Notes: a model not told the origin generated them from the letters alone. A stretch of 64,000 nt of DNA from AC-32 sp963728765 (GCA_963728765.1 CAVSKX010000001.1:124001-188000), one strand, 5' to 3'. Shown: positions 40,049-49,072, numbered from the stretch's first letter. Translations and numbers: made by a program.

Positions 40049-41458
40049 ATGGGCACTACTGCCGCGATCCCCGGGGAACGTCTGTCCGAGTTGAAGATGC
40101 AGCTCCGCGGGGAGGCATCGACGCCCTCCGACCCTGGCTACGGGCTCGCTCGGAGGCCGTTCAACGCGATGCACGTCGACCGGCCCGCAGTGGTCGTCCG
40201 CTGCACCGGGACGGCCGACGTGGTCGCCGCGGTCAACTTTGCCCGCGACAACGACCTGACTCCCACGGTACGAGGCGGCGGGCACTCGGTGGCCGGCCTG
40301 TCGAGCTCGGATGGCGGGTTCGTTCTCGACCTCTCATCGATGCGCGGCGTGCAGGTCGACCCCGAGGCGCGCGTCGCGCATGTACAGGGTGGAGCAGTCC
40401 TGGGCGACGTCGACCGAGAGACACAGGTCTTCGGCCTCGCGACCCCGTTTGGAGTCGCCTCGGAGACAGGTGTCGCCGGGCTGACATTGGGCGGCGGGTA
40501 CGGGTGGCTGCGGCGCAAGCACGGGCTTGCGTGCGACAACCTCGTGTCCGCGCAGGTGGTAGGAGCCGACGGTGAGGTGCGAACGGCGTCCGCCGAAACG
40601 AACCCCGAACTGCTCTGGGCGCTCCGCGGCGGGGGCGGCAACTTCGGTGTCGTCACCTCCTTCACGTTCCGGCTCCACCCCGTCGGCCCGGTCGTGGCGT
40701 TCGCCGGGGTCTTCTATCCCGTCGAGTCGGCCGCCGAGGTCCTGCGCGGGTACCGCGACTACTTCGCCGCGGCGCCCGACGAGGTGTCGTCGGAGGCGCT
40801 GTCGCTCACGTTTCCCGCCGATCCAGGTCTGCCCGAGCCGATCCACGACCGGCAGTGCTTCGTCGTCGGAGCCGTCTACGCGGGCGACGCCGGCGAGGGT
40901 ATGAAGGTCATGCAGCCGCTGCGTGAGCTCGCCAAGCCGCTGGCGGACATCTCCCAGCCGATGCCGTTCGCGGCCGTGCAGTCGGCCTTCGATGCGTTCT
41001 TCCCGCGGGGGATGCTTCGCGCGTACTGGAAGTCGGCCTACGTGCCGGAGGTCTCGGATGAGGTGATCGAGATCGTCGCCCGCCGTTCGGCCGAACGGCC
41101 GTCTGGCCTTACCTTCGTCGACGTCTACCCCATGGGCGGGGAGGTCGCGCGCGTCGGGCCCGACGAGTCGGCGTTCGGCGAGCGAGCGGCGCAGTACATG
41201 GTCTCCGTGGCCGGCAACTGGCCGGATCCAGGCGACGACGAGGCGAACATCGCGTGGGTCCGGGAGGCCTGGGCCGAGGTGGACGCCCTGGGCACCGGCT
41301 CCACCTACCTGAACTTCACAGGCCCCGAGGATCCAGCCAGGTCGAGCGTCCCGCGCGCGTTCGGCCGGAACCTCGACCGCCTCACCGAGGTCAAGGCCCG
41401 CTACGACCCGGGCAACCTCTTCCGCAGGAACAACAACATCCAGCCGTCCACGGCCTAG
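40049..41458 (+). CDS. FAD-linked oxidoreductase of the BBE-like family
   Basis: 469 residues from ATG 40049 behind GGGAGG. The FAD-binding domain has PTVRGGGHSVAGLSSSDGG with the histidine used for covalent FAD attachment, GVASETGVAGLTLGGGYGWL and LLWALRGGGGNFGVVTSFTF. The C-terminal BBE motif ends YDPGNLFRRNNNIQP. Such enzymes oxidise sugars, alcohols or secondary metabolites. No signal peptide. A second covalent Cys (6-S-cysteinyl) is not obvious. Confidence 0.9.
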   Translation: MGTTAAIPGERLSELKMQLRGEASTPSDPGYGLARRPFNAMHVDRPAVVVRCTGTADVVAAVNFARDNDLTPTVRGGGHSVAGLSSSDGGFVLDLSSMRGVQVDPEARVAHVQGGAVLGDVDRETQVFGLATPFGVASETGVAGLTLGGGYGWLRRKHGLACDNLVSAQVVGADGEVRTASAETNPELLWALRGGGGNFGVVTSFTFRLHPVGPVVAFAGVFYPVESAAEVLRGYRDYFAAAPDEVSSEALSLTFPADPGLPEPIHDRQCFVVGAVYAGDAGEGMKVMQPLRELAKPLADISQPMPFAAVQSAFDAFFPRGMLRAYWKSAYVPEVSDEVIEIVARRSAERPSGLTFVDVYPMGGEVARVGPDESAFGERAAQYMVSVAGNWPDPGDDEANIAWVREAWAEVDALGTGSTYLNFTGPEDPARSSVPRAFGRNLDRLTEVKARYDPGNLFRRNNNIQPSTA

Positions 41459-41520
41459 CGCCGAGGGGCCCCGGCCTACGGTCAAGACCGGCCGGACGGT
41501 GAGTTTGCTCTGCGGCCGCG

Positions 41521-41681
41521 TTCGACTGCATCCGCGTGTCGTCGTCGCTGCAGGGCCTGAAGCAGAACACCCGCGTCCTGAGCAACGACAAGGCATCGAC
41601 GACTTCGAGGACAGCGCGATCATCCCCGCGGTCTTCGGCGCGGCCGACAGCTGCGGGATCGACCTCTCGGGCCTCGAGTAG
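41521..41681 (+). pseudogene. 3' remnant of an unidentified gene
   Basis: One frame reads FDCIRVSSSLQGLKQNTRVL up to about 41590. The next frame then gives GIDDFEDSAIIPAVFGAADS and ends GIDLSGLE at the TAG 41679-41681. Together they look like the C-terminal 50 residues of a real protein broken by one indel. I cannot name the family. No start signal is seen upstream. Confidence 0.4.
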
Positions 41682-41720
41682 CTGCCGTGCCGAGCGGCGC
41701 CGTGGTTCTCCGCGGCGCCG

Positions 41721-43895
41721 CTAGCCGTCCGGCACGAGCCAGACGACGGCGAGCGGCGGCAGGCGCAGCTCGGCGGACTGCGCCTGCTCGTGCCAGGGCG
41801 GTCCGGACGCGGCGATCGCGCCGAGGTTCCCGACGTCGGAGCCTCCGTAGAACGTCGAGTCGGTGTTCAGCAGCTCGCGCCAGCTGCCGCCGCGCGGGAG
41901 GCCGAGGCGATAGCCCTCGCGCGGGACCGGCGAGAGGTTGCAGACGCAGACCAGCGGGCGGCCCTTGCCCTCGGGTAGGCGCGCGAACGCGAGCACGTTC
42001 GCGTCGGCGTCGTTCGGCTCGAGCCAGCGGAAGCCGGCGGGCTCGAAGTCGACCTCGTGCAGCGCGGGCTCGGTGCGATAGAGGCGGTTCAGGTCGCGCA
42101 CGAGCGACTGGACGCCCGAGTGGCCGGCCTGCTCGAGCAGGTGCCAGTCGAGGCTCCCTGCGTGGTCCCACTCCCGCTCCTGCGCCAGCTCACCGCCCAT
42201 GAAGAGCAGCTTCTTGCCGGGGTGCGCCCACATGTAGGCGTAGAGCGCACGCAGGTTCCCAAGCTGCTGCCAGCGGTCGCCGGGCATCTTCTGTAGGAGC
42301 GAGCCCTTCCCGTGCACGACCTCGTCGTGGGAGAGCGGGAGGACGAAGTTCTCCGAGAAGGCGTACATCAGGCTGAACGTCAGCTGGTGGTGGTGGAAGC
42401 GCCGGTGCACGGGCTCGCGCTGGAAGTAGTCCAGCGTGTCGTGCATCCAGCCCATGTTCCACTTGAAGCCGAAGCCGAGCCCGCCGAGGTAGGTCGGCCT
42501 GGAGACGCCCGGCCACGCGGTGGACTCCTCGGCGGCGCTGATCGTCCCCGGCTCGCGGCCGTGGACGAGCTCGTTGAAACGCCTGAGAAAGTCGACCGCG
42601 TCGAGGTCCTCGTTGCCACCGAAGCGGTTCGGCACCCATTCGCCTTCGTCCCGCGAGTAGTCGAGATAGAGCATCGAGGCGACGGCGTCCACACGCAGGC
42701 CGTCGGCGTGGTACTCCTCGAGCCAGAAGAGCGCGTTCGCGAGCAGGAAGTTGCGCACCTCGTTGCGGCCGAGGTTGAAGACGAGCGTTCCCCAGTCGGG
42801 ATGCGCACCGCGGCGCGGGTCGTCGTGCTCGTACAGGGCGGTGCCGTCGAAGTGCGCGAGCGCCCACTCGTCGCGCGGGAAGTGCGCCGGCACCCAGTCG
42901 AGGATCACGCCGACGCCGTGGCCGTGCAGGCGCTCGACGAACGTCTTCAGGTCGTCGGGCTCGCCCAGGCGCGGGCTCGGGGCGAAGTAGCCGGTCACCT
43001 GGTAGCCCCACGAGCCGGGGAACGGATGGTGCATCACCGGCAGCAGCTCGACGTGGGTGAAGCCGAGGTCGGTGGCGTACTCGGCGAGCTCGTCGGCGAG
43101 CTCGAGGTAGGTCAGCGCTCGGTTGTCCTCGAGCGGGTTGCGCCGCCAGGACTCGAGGTGCACCTCGTAGATCGAGACCGGCTCCCGGAGCGGGTCGTGC
43201 ACCCGGCGGCCATCGAGCCAGTCGTCGTCGCGCCACTCGTGGCGGGAGCGGTAGACGCGCGAGGCGGTGGCCGGCGGGACCTCGGCGGCGTGTGCGTACG
43301 GGTCGGCCTTCGGCGGCAGCAGCTCGCCCTGTGGCCCCTTCAGCTCGTACTTGTACCGCTCCCCCTCGTCGAGGCCGGGAACGAAGAGCTCCCAGATGCC
43401 GGAGGCGCCGAGGCTGCGCATCGGGTTGAGACGCCCGTCCCAGCCGTTGAAGTCGCCGACGACGCTGACGGCGGTCGCGTTCGGGGCCCAGACCGCGAAG
43501 GCCGTGCCGGTCACGCCCTCGGCGTCGCGCAGGTGCGCGCCAAGGCGTTCGTAGATCCGCTCGTGCCGCCCTTCGCCGGCGAGATGGAGATCGAGCTCTC
43601 CGAGGGTCGGCCGGAAGGCGTACGGATCGCGCAGCGTGAACGTGTTGCCGTCCGGGTAGCTGACCTCGAGCTCGTAGCTGAGCGGCGCGTCGGCGTCGGG
43701 GACGACGCCCTCGAAGAGGCCGGCGGGATGCCTCAGCTCGAGCTGGACCGGCGGCGCGTTCTCCGGCTTCGCCACAACCGCCTGCGCCTCGGGCCGCCAG
43801 GCGCGCACGACCACGCCGCCGTCGTGCGGGTGAGCCCCGAGCAAGTGGTGCGGGTCGGAGAGCCGTCCGGCGACGAGCTGCTCGACCTCGTTCAC
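41721..43895 (-). CDS. glgB: 1,4-alpha-glucan branching enzyme
   Basis: 724 residues from GTG 43895, normal GlgB length. N-terminal beta domain plus CBM48 (GTAFAVWAPNATAVSVVGDF), then the GH13 barrel: HVELLPVMHHPFPGSWGYQV, catalytic Asp in DGLRVDAVASMLYLDYS, Glu in ISAAEESTAWPGV and VLPLSHDEVVHGKGS. It adds alpha-1,6 branches and in the GlgE pathway works on the GlgE product. Last gene of the glgE-treS-mak-glgB set; 115 bases with two hairpins separate it from mak. Confidence 0.96.
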   Translation of the reverse strand: MNEVEQLVAGRLSDPHHLLGAHPHDGGVVVRAWRPEAQAVVAKPENAPPVQLELRHPAGLFEGVVPDADAPLSYELEVSYPDGNTFTLRDPYAFRPTLGELDLHLAGEGRHERIYERLGAHLRDAEGVTGTAFAVWAPNATAVSVVGDFNGWDGRLNPMRSLGASGIWELFVPGLDEGERYKYELKGPQGELLPPKADPYAHAAEVPPATASRVYRSRHEWRDDDWLDGRRVHDPLREPVSIYEVHLESWRRNPLEDNRALTYLELADELAEYATDLGFTHVELLPVMHHPFPGSWGYQVTGYFAPSPRLGEPDDLKTFVERLHGHGVGVILDWVPAHFPRDEWALAHFDGTALYEHDDPRRGAHPDWGTLVFNLGRNEVRNFLLANALFWLEEYHADGLRVDAVASMLYLDYSRDEGEWVPNRFGGNEDLDAVDFLRRFNELVHGREPGTISAAEESTAWPGVSRPTYLGGLGFGFKWNMGWMHDTLDYFQREPVHRRFHHHQLTFSLMYAFSENFVLPLSHDEVVHGKGSLLQKMPGDRWQQLGNLRALYAYMWAHPGKKLLFMGGELAQEREWDHAGSLDWHLLEQAGHSGVQSLVRDLNRLYRTEPALHEVDFEPAGFRWLEPNDADANVLAFARLPEGKGRPLVCVCNLSPVPREGYRLGLPRGGSWRELLNTDSTFYGGSDVGNLGAIAASGPPWHEQAQSAELRLPPLAVVWLVPDG

Positions 43896-43910
43896 GCCGT
43901 GTCCCTTCCC

Positions 43911-43971
43911 GACGTGGCCCTTCGGGCCACGTCGTGGGACTGTCCCCGGCCGTGGCCGGAAAGGCCACGGC
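43911..43971. repeat. Pair of related hairpins between mak and glgB
   Basis: GACGTGGCCC/GGGCCACGTC (43911-43920, 43924-43933; 3-base loop) and GCCGTGGCC/GGCCACGGC (43949-43957, 43963-43971; 5-base loop). Both stems share the core CGTGGCC/GGCCACG, so they look like two units of a REP-type repeat. In the mRNA they could stabilise or separate the mak and glgB parts. Confidence 0.6.
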
Positions 43972-44010
43972 TGAGGTGTGACGAGAGTGTGGCGATCTGT
44001 CCCCAGGCCG

Positions 44011-45381
44011 TCATGCCGGCTCGTCCAGGAGCTGGAGGATCCCCGCCACCGGGACGCGCACCCAGTTCGGGCGGTGTCCGAGCTCGTAGTGCAGCTCGTA
44101 GAGCGCTTTCTCGAGCTCGAACAGCCGCAGCCGCCGTTCCAGCGACGCGTCCACCGGCACGAGCGCCGGGTCGACCTCCGCGAGGTAGCCGGCGAGAAAC
44201 TCCGACCGGACCTGGCCCTCCCACCCCGGCGGCGGCTCGACCCCGTGCTCGAGCTCGGACGCGCTGGCGGCGTACGAGAACGAGCGCAGCATCCCGGCGA
44301 CATCGCGCAGAGGCGACCGCTTGTGCCGCCGCTCGCGCAGGGGCCGCGCGGGCTCGCCCTCGAAGTCGAGCACGACCCAGTCCTCGTTCTCGGTCCAGAG
44401 CACCTGGCCGAGGTGGTAGTCGCCGTGATGGCGGATCAGCCTGCCAAGCGAGCCGCTTTGCCCGATCTCCTGCAACCGGTCGCGCAGGTCGTCCCCGCGG
44501 CCTGCGATCGGCTCCAGCGCCGGCTCGTCGGGCAGCGAGTTGAAGACCTGCTCGATCTCCTCGTCGATCCGCGCGACGATCAGCGCCAGCGCCTCCCCGC
44601 TTGGCTCCTCCGGGGCAAACGCCGGATCGGCGGCGTCGGAGGCAAGGACGCTGTGCATCTCGCCGGTCACCTCCCCGAGCCGCCGCACGAGCCCGACGAA
44701 GCCGTCGCCACCCGCCTCGAGGTCCTTCAGCGCCAAGGCCCAGCCGTCGTCGCGAACCGGCACGAAGTCCTGCAGGATCGCGAGCGTCGCGTCGAGCGGC
44801 TGGCCGACGTGGGCCGCCCAGCCCTGCAGCGACGCGATCGCCGGGAAGCCGCGCTCGGTGAGGAAGCGCAGCAGCTCGAGCTCGGGGTTCACGCCCGCCT
44901 CGAGCTTGCGGTAGACCTTGAGCACGAGCTGATCGTCGAGCACCACCGACGTGTTCGACTGCTCGGCGCCCATCGCCCGCACCGGGCCCGCGGGCACGGC
45001 CCCGTCGACGGCGCCGAACTGGAGCATCCCGCCCTCGTGCTCCAGCGTCGTCTGCGCACCGATCAACCCGACGAGATCGAGCACGAGCTGCTCGTCCTCG
45101 AGCGCGTCGAAGGCCGACCAGCCGTCGACCGAGGCGAAGCCGCCGGCACCACGCCGCAGCCCGACCGGCACGTTGTAGAGATCATGCGTCCCGCTCTGGA
45201 ACCGCACCTCCACGACCGCCACCGCCAGCAACGGCTCGCCTTCTTTCCGGAGCGGGAACGCGTCCACGGCGCGAACCGAAGCCACCTCTTCCGACTTGGA
45301 GCCGTACCAGCGCTGCGCCAGCACGAACTCGCGCAGCTCCTCTTCCGGGAGCCCGACGACGAGTTCTCTCACTCCGCTCAC
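44011..45381 (-). CDS. mak: Maltokinase (Mak/Pep2)
   Basis: 456 residues from GTG 45381, overlapping the treS stop (GTGA). N-terminal cap (LAQRWYGSKSEEVASVRAVD) and an aminoglycoside-phosphotransferase-like kinase fold with the catalytic loop RLIRHHGDYHLGQVLW and the metal-binding VVLDFEGEP. It phosphorylates maltose with ATP to maltose 1-phosphate, the GlgE substrate. In some actinobacteria it is fused to TreS; here the genes are separate but overlapping. Confidence 0.95.
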   Translation of the reverse strand: MSGVRELVVGLPEEELREFVLAQRWYGSKSEEVASVRAVDAFPLRKEGEPLLAVAVVEVRFQSGTHDLYNVPVGLRRGAGGFASVDGWSAFDALEDEQLVLDLVGLIGAQTTLEHEGGMLQFGAVDGAVPAGPVRAMGAEQSNTSVVLDDQLVLKVYRKLEAGVNPELELLRFLTERGFPAIASLQGWAAHVGQPLDATLAILQDFVPVRDDGWALALKDLEAGGDGFVGLVRRLGEVTGEMHSVLASDAADPAFAPEEPSGEALALIVARIDEEIEQVFNSLPDEPALEPIAGRGDDLRDRLQEIGQSGSLGRLIRHHGDYHLGQVLWTENEDWVVLDFEGEPARPLRERRHKRSPLRDVAGMLRSFSYAASASELEHGVEPPPGWEGQVRSEFLAGYLAEVDPALVPVDASLERRLRLFELEKALYELHYELGHRPNWVRVPVAGILQLLDEPA

Positions 45382-47042
45382 GCCGCCTCCTCCTCCACCA
45401 GGCGAAACCAGTAGAAGCCACGAGCACCGAACGTGAGCAGGTACGGCAGCTCGCCGATCGGCGGGAAGCGCGTCTGGCCGAACATCTCCTCGGGCACCAG
45501 CCCGTCGAACTCTGCCAAGTCCAGCTCGGCCGCCTGCGCGGTCCGCGCGAGATTGTGGACGCAGAGCACGATCTCCTCCTCCCAGCGGCGCGCGTGGGCG
45601 AAGATCCGCGGGTTCGACGGCTCGAGCGGCTCGTACGTCCCGAGCCCGAAGACCGGGTGCTGCTTGCGCAGCTCGACGAAGCGGTGCAGCCAGCGCAGCA
45701 GCGAGGTCGGCGTCCGCAGCTGTGCCTCGACGTTCACCGCCGCGTAGCCGTAGACGGGATCCATCAGCGGCGGCAGGTAGAGCTGCGCGAAGTCGGCGGT
45801 CGAGAAGCCGCCGTTGCGGTCGCCGGTCCAGTGCATCGGCGTGCGCACGCCGTCGCGGTCGCCGAGGAAGACGTTGTCGCCCATACCGATCTCGTCCCCG
45901 TAATAGAGGACGGGTGAACCCGGAAGCGAGAACAGGATCGCGTTCATCAGCTCGATCTCGTCGCGGCCGTTGTCGAGCAGTGGCGCGAGCCGCCGCCGGA
46001 TCCCGAGGTTGAGTTTCATGCGCGGGTCCTTCGCGTACTCGGCGTACATGTAGTCGCGCTCGTCGTCGGTGACCATCTCGAGCGTCAGCTCGTCGTGGTT
46101 GCGCAGGAAGAGCCCCCACTGGCAGTTGTCCGGGATCGACGGCGTGCGTTCGAGGATCTCGTACATCGGCGTAGCGTCCTCGCGGCGGAGCGACATGAAC
46201 ATCCGCGGCATGATCGGGAACTGGAACGCCATGTGGCACTCGTCGCCGTCGCCGAAGTACTCGACGACGTCCTCCGGCCACTGGTTCGCCTCCGCGAGCA
46301 GGACGCGGTCGGGGTAGTTCGCGTCGACCTCTTCCCGGACGCGTTTGAGGTACTCGTGCGTCCGCGGAAGGTTCTCGCAGTTCGTCCCCTCGACCTCGTA
46401 GAGGTACGGCACGGCGTCGAGCCGGAAGCCGTCGATCCCGAGGTCGAGCCAGAAGCGCAGCACACGCAGCATCTCGTCCCGCACCTCCGGGTTCTCGTAG
46501 TTGAGGTCTGGCTGGTGCGAGAAGAAGCGGTGCCAGTAGTACTGGCCGGCCAGCGGGTCCCAGGTCCAGTTCGACGGTTCGGTGTCGACGAAGATCACGC
46601 GAGCGTCGGCGTAGCCCTCGTCGGTGTCCGACCAGACGTACCAGTCGCGCTTCGGCGAGTCGGGCGAGCTGCGGGCCTCCTGGAACCACGGGTGGTCGGA
46701 CGAGGTGTGGTTCATGACGAGGTCGGCGATCACCCGGATCTGCCGCTGGTGTGCGGCGTCGACGAACGCGCGGAAGTCCTCGACCGTCCCGTAGTCGGGG
46801 TGGATGTCGTAGAAGTCGGCGATGTCGTAGCCGCCGTCGCGCAGCGGCGAGGGGTACATCGGTAGGAGCCAGATGCAGTCGATCCCGAGCCACTCCAGGT
46901 AGTCGAGCTTGTCCGTCACTCCCCGCAGGTCTCCCATCCCGTCGGCGTTCCCGTCGAAGAACCCGCGCACGTGGATCTCGTAGAAGACCGCGTGCTTGAA
47001 CCACAGCGGGTCAGACTCGAACCAGTGTCCGGCCTCACTCAT
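45378..47042 (-). CDS. treS: Trehalose synthase (maltose alpha-D-glucosyltransferase)
   Basis: 554 residues, GH13_16. Motifs: FYEIHVRGFFDGNADGMGDL, GIDCIWLLPMYPSPLRDGGY, nucleophile Asp in DGFRLDAVPYLYEVEG, acid/base Glu in VLLAEANQWPEDVVEYFG and LFLRNHDELTLEM. Interconverts trehalose and maltose; in the GlgE pathway it supplies maltose to Mak. The start codon and ribosome-binding site lie inside a strong hairpin, and two palindromic operators lie 115-200 bases upstream. Confidence 0.96.
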   Translation of the reverse strand: MSEAGHWFESDPLWFKHAVFYEIHVRGFFDGNADGMGDLRGVTDKLDYLEWLGIDCIWLLPMYPSPLRDGGYDIADFYDIHPDYGTVEDFRAFVDAAHQRQIRVIADLVMNHTSSDHPWFQEARSSPDSPKRDWYVWSDTDEGYADARVIFVDTEPSNWTWDPLAGQYYWHRFFSHQPDLNYENPEVRDEMLRVLRFWLDLGIDGFRLDAVPYLYEVEGTNCENLPRTHEYLKRVREEVDANYPDRVLLAEANQWPEDVVEYFGDGDECHMAFQFPIMPRMFMSLRREDATPMYEILERTPSIPDNCQWGLFLRNHDELTLEMVTDDERDYMYAEYAKDPRMKLNLGIRRRLAPLLDNGRDEIELMNAILFSLPGSPVLYYGDEIGMGDNVFLGDRDGVRTPMHWTGDRNGGFSTADFAQLYLPPLMDPVYGYAAVNVEAQLRTPTSLLRWLHRFVELRKQHPVFGLGTYEPLEPSNPRIFAHARRWEEEIVLCVHNLARTAQAAELDLAEFDGLVPEEMFGQTRFPPIGELPYLLTFGARGFYWFRLVEEEAA

Positions 47043-47082
47043 GGGGGAAACCTCCGGTTTCCCCCATGGGCCCCCTTCCCAT
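47035..47082 (-). CDS. Possible 15-codon leader ORF overlapping the treS start
   Basis: An ATG at 47082 (second in-frame ATG at 47067) opens a short frame MGRGPMGETGGFPHE whose stop overlaps treS codons 2-3. It crosses the whole treS hairpin, so translating ribosomes would open it. No convincing ribosome-binding site is seen. It could be chance. Confidence 0.25.
   Translation of the reverse strand: MGRGPMGETGGFPHE
47040..47068 (-). promoter_or_regulatory. Hairpin sequestering the treS ribosome-binding site and start codon
   Basis: CATGGGGGAAACC and GGTTTCCCCCATG are perfect 13-bp arms around a 3-base loop. On the mRNA the GGAGG site lies in the loop and the base of the 3' arm, and the treS AUG is at its end, so the initiation region is base-paired. 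Confidence 0.7.
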
Positions 47083-47156
47083 GAGGATCACGCGCCTTCG
47101 CGCGACATTGCTCCGGCCGTCCAAGCCGGCCTCCACCAGGAACGTTCCATCAGCAA

Positions 47157-47171
47157 GTAACAGTCTGTTAC
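47157..47171. promoter_or_regulatory. Palindromic operator copy 1 upstream of treS
   Basis: GTAACAG-T-CTGTTAC, 7-bp arms. The same core recurs at 47221-47241. Odd-length palindromes of this kind are typical TetR-family sites. Confidence 0.62.
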
Positions 47172-47220
47172 AAGGGCTCTCGAATCCGAGGAGCCACCGT
47201 GCACGGCGCGCTCCAACCTT

Positions 47221-47241
47221 CAAGTAACAGTCTGTTACTTG
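47221..47241. promoter_or_regulatory. Palindromic operator copy 2 upstream of treS
   Basis: Arms CAAGTAACAG and CTGTTACTTG around a single T: a perfect 10-bp inverted repeat containing the core of copy 1, 64 bases from it (centre to centre 67). It starts just before the glgE stop codon region, so both copies lie in the glgE-treS gap. Confidence 0.66.
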
Positions 47242-47246
47242 GTGTC

Positions 47247-49022
47247 TCATCGCGTGACGTGGAGGATGTGGGACTGGCCCGGCTCGAGCCGGACGTAGTT
47301 GCGGCCAATGCGCCAGTGGAAGTCCGCCTCGGCGAGCAGGTCGCGGACGGTGAAGGCCGGCGGCAGGCCGAGCGCGGCCGGGACGATCGCGACGCCTTCC
47401 TGCGGGTGGCGCGGGTCGAGGTTGACGACGACGAGCGCTTCGTCCTTTGCATAGGCGACCAGCTGCTCGTTCTCGGTGTCGAGCCAGCGCAGGTTCTCCA
47501 GGCGCTGGAAGGCGGCGTGCTCGCGACGGATCCTGTTCAGCCGCTGCACGAGCGGCAGCAGCTCGCCGTCGAGGCTGCGCTGCTTGCGCTCGTACTTCTC
47601 GGAGTCGAGGTACTCCTCGCTGCCCGCGGCCGCGGGCACGTTCTCGACCGACTCGAAGCCCGAGTAGATCCCGTAGCTCGGGCTGAGCGTAGCCGCGAGC
47701 ACGAGCCGCGCCTCGAACGCAGGCCGGCCCCCGCGCTGCAAATACTCGTGGAGGATGTCGGGCGTGTTCGCGAAGAAGTTCGGCCGCAGGAACGGCGTCC
47801 ACTCGAGCAGTTGCGCCATCAGCTCGTGGAGCTCGGCCTTCGTGTTCTTCCAGGTGAAGTAGGTGTAGGACTGCTGGAAGCCGACCTTGCCGAGCGTCGT
47901 CATCATTGCGGGCCGCGTGAAGGCCTCCGAGAGCAGCACGAGCTCGGGCTCCCGCGCGCGCACCTCGCCGATCAGCCACTCCCAGAACGACGCCGGCTTC
48001 GTGTGAGGGTTGTCGACGCGGAAGACCTTCACGCCGCGGTCGATCCAGAACAGCATCACGTCGCGCAACGCGTTCCAGAGGCCCTCGCTGTCCTCGCTGT
48101 CGAAGTTCACGTTGTAGATGTCCTGGTAGCGCTTCGGCGGGTTCTCGGCGTACTTCAGCGTCCCGTCCGGGCGGCGGTGGAACCACTCCGGGTGCTCCTT
48201 CAGCCACGGATGGTCGGGCGAGCACTGGATCGCGTAGTCGAGCGCGATCTCGATGCCCTGCTCGCGCGCGGCCGCCACGAGGCGCTCGAAGTCCTCGAGC
48301 GTGCCGAGCTCGGGGTTGACCGCGGTGTGGCCGCCCTCTTCGGCGCCGATCGCCCACGGGCTGCCCGGGTCGTCGGGGCCGGCGGTGAGCGTGTTGTTAG
48401 GGCCCTTGCGATTCGTGCGGCCGATCGGGTGGACCGGCGACAGGTAGAGCACGTCGAAGCCGAGCTCGGCGAAGCGCGGCAGCTGCGCCTCCACGCCTTC
48501 GAAGCCGCCCCACGAGCGCGGGAACAGCTCGTACCAGGCGCCGAAGCGGGCAAGCGGCGTGTCGACGTCGACCCGCAGCGTCTCGGAGGCGGTTCGCTCG
48601 AGCCGCTCCCCCGGCTCCGCCCGGAGCGCCTCGTCGACCGTGACGCGCTCCCGGCCGAGCAGCAGCGCGCCCTCGGCCAGCTCGCTCGAGAGATCCTTCT
48701 GGCCCCCCTCGACCTTGCGCCGCAGCTCCCACTGGAACGAGCGCACCGGGTCGACCCACCCCTCGACGCGGTACGACCAGCGGCCGCAGGAATCCGGGGT
48801 GAAGGTCGCCGCCCAGCGGTCGTTGCCGAGGTCTTCCATCGGCGTCTCCCGCCACCGCGTCGCGCCGGGCGCCTTGGTGCGGAGCGCGGCGCCGAGCATC
48901 TCGTGCCCGTCGCGGAAGATCGTCGCCTCCACGCGAACCTCGTCGCCGACACAGGCCTTGACCGGGTAGCGGCCACAGTCGACGAGCGGCGTGATGTTCT
49001 GGATCTGGATGCGAGGGGCCAT
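47247..49022 (-). CDS. glgE: Maltosyltransferase GlgE (alpha-1,4-glucan:maltose-1-P)
   Basis: 591 residues from ATG 49022; somewhat shorter than the about 660 of well-studied GlgE. N-terminal domain (PVKACVGDEVRVEATIFRDG, DRWAATFTPDSCGRWSYRVE), then the GH13_3 barrel: WYELFPRSWGGFEGVEAQLP, PVHPIGRTNRKGPNN, nucleophile Asp in KVFRVDNPHTKPASFWEW and Glu in LVLLSEAFTRPAMM. It uses maltose 1-phosphate to extend glucan chains. First of the glgE-treS-mak-glgB group; divergent from malQ with a 50-base gap. Confidence 0.96.
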   Translation of the reverse strand: MAPRIQIQNITPLVDCGRYPVKACVGDEVRVEATIFRDGHEMLGAALRTKAPGATRWRETPMEDLGNDRWAATFTPDSCGRWSYRVEGWVDPVRSFQWELRRKVEGGQKDLSSELAEGALLLGRERVTVDEALRAEPGERLERTASETLRVDVDTPLARFGAWYELFPRSWGGFEGVEAQLPRFAELGFDVLYLSPVHPIGRTNRKGPNNTLTAGPDDPGSPWAIGAEEGGHTAVNPELGTLEDFERLVAAAREQGIEIALDYAIQCSPDHPWLKEHPEWFHRRPDGTLKYAENPPKRYQDIYNVNFDSEDSEGLWNALRDVMLFWIDRGVKVFRVDNPHTKPASFWEWLIGEVRAREPELVLLSEAFTRPAMMTTLGKVGFQQSYTYFTWKNTKAELHELMAQLLEWTPFLRPNFFANTPDILHEYLQRGGRPAFEARLVLAATLSPSYGIYSGFESVENVPAAAGSEEYLDSEKYERKQRSLDGELLPLVQRLNRIRREHAAFQRLENLRWLDTENEQLVAYAKDEALVVVNLDPRHPQEGVAIVPAALGLPPAFTVRDLLAEADFHWRIGRNYVRLEPGQSHILHVTR

Positions 49023-49072
49023 GCTCTGCTCCGTGTCAGTTTCGATCCGACCCGAACCGTAAACAGCGCGCC

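Noticed and set aside
44011..47004. 997-codon frame running through mak and across treS
   Set aside because: Only the 456 residues after GTG 45381 are maltokinase; the upstream part is an arginine/alanine-rich shadow of treS.
47035..48357. 440-codon minus-strand frame within glgE
   Set aside because: Out-of-frame shadow of glgE; only the last 15 codons, outside glgE, were kept as a possible leader.
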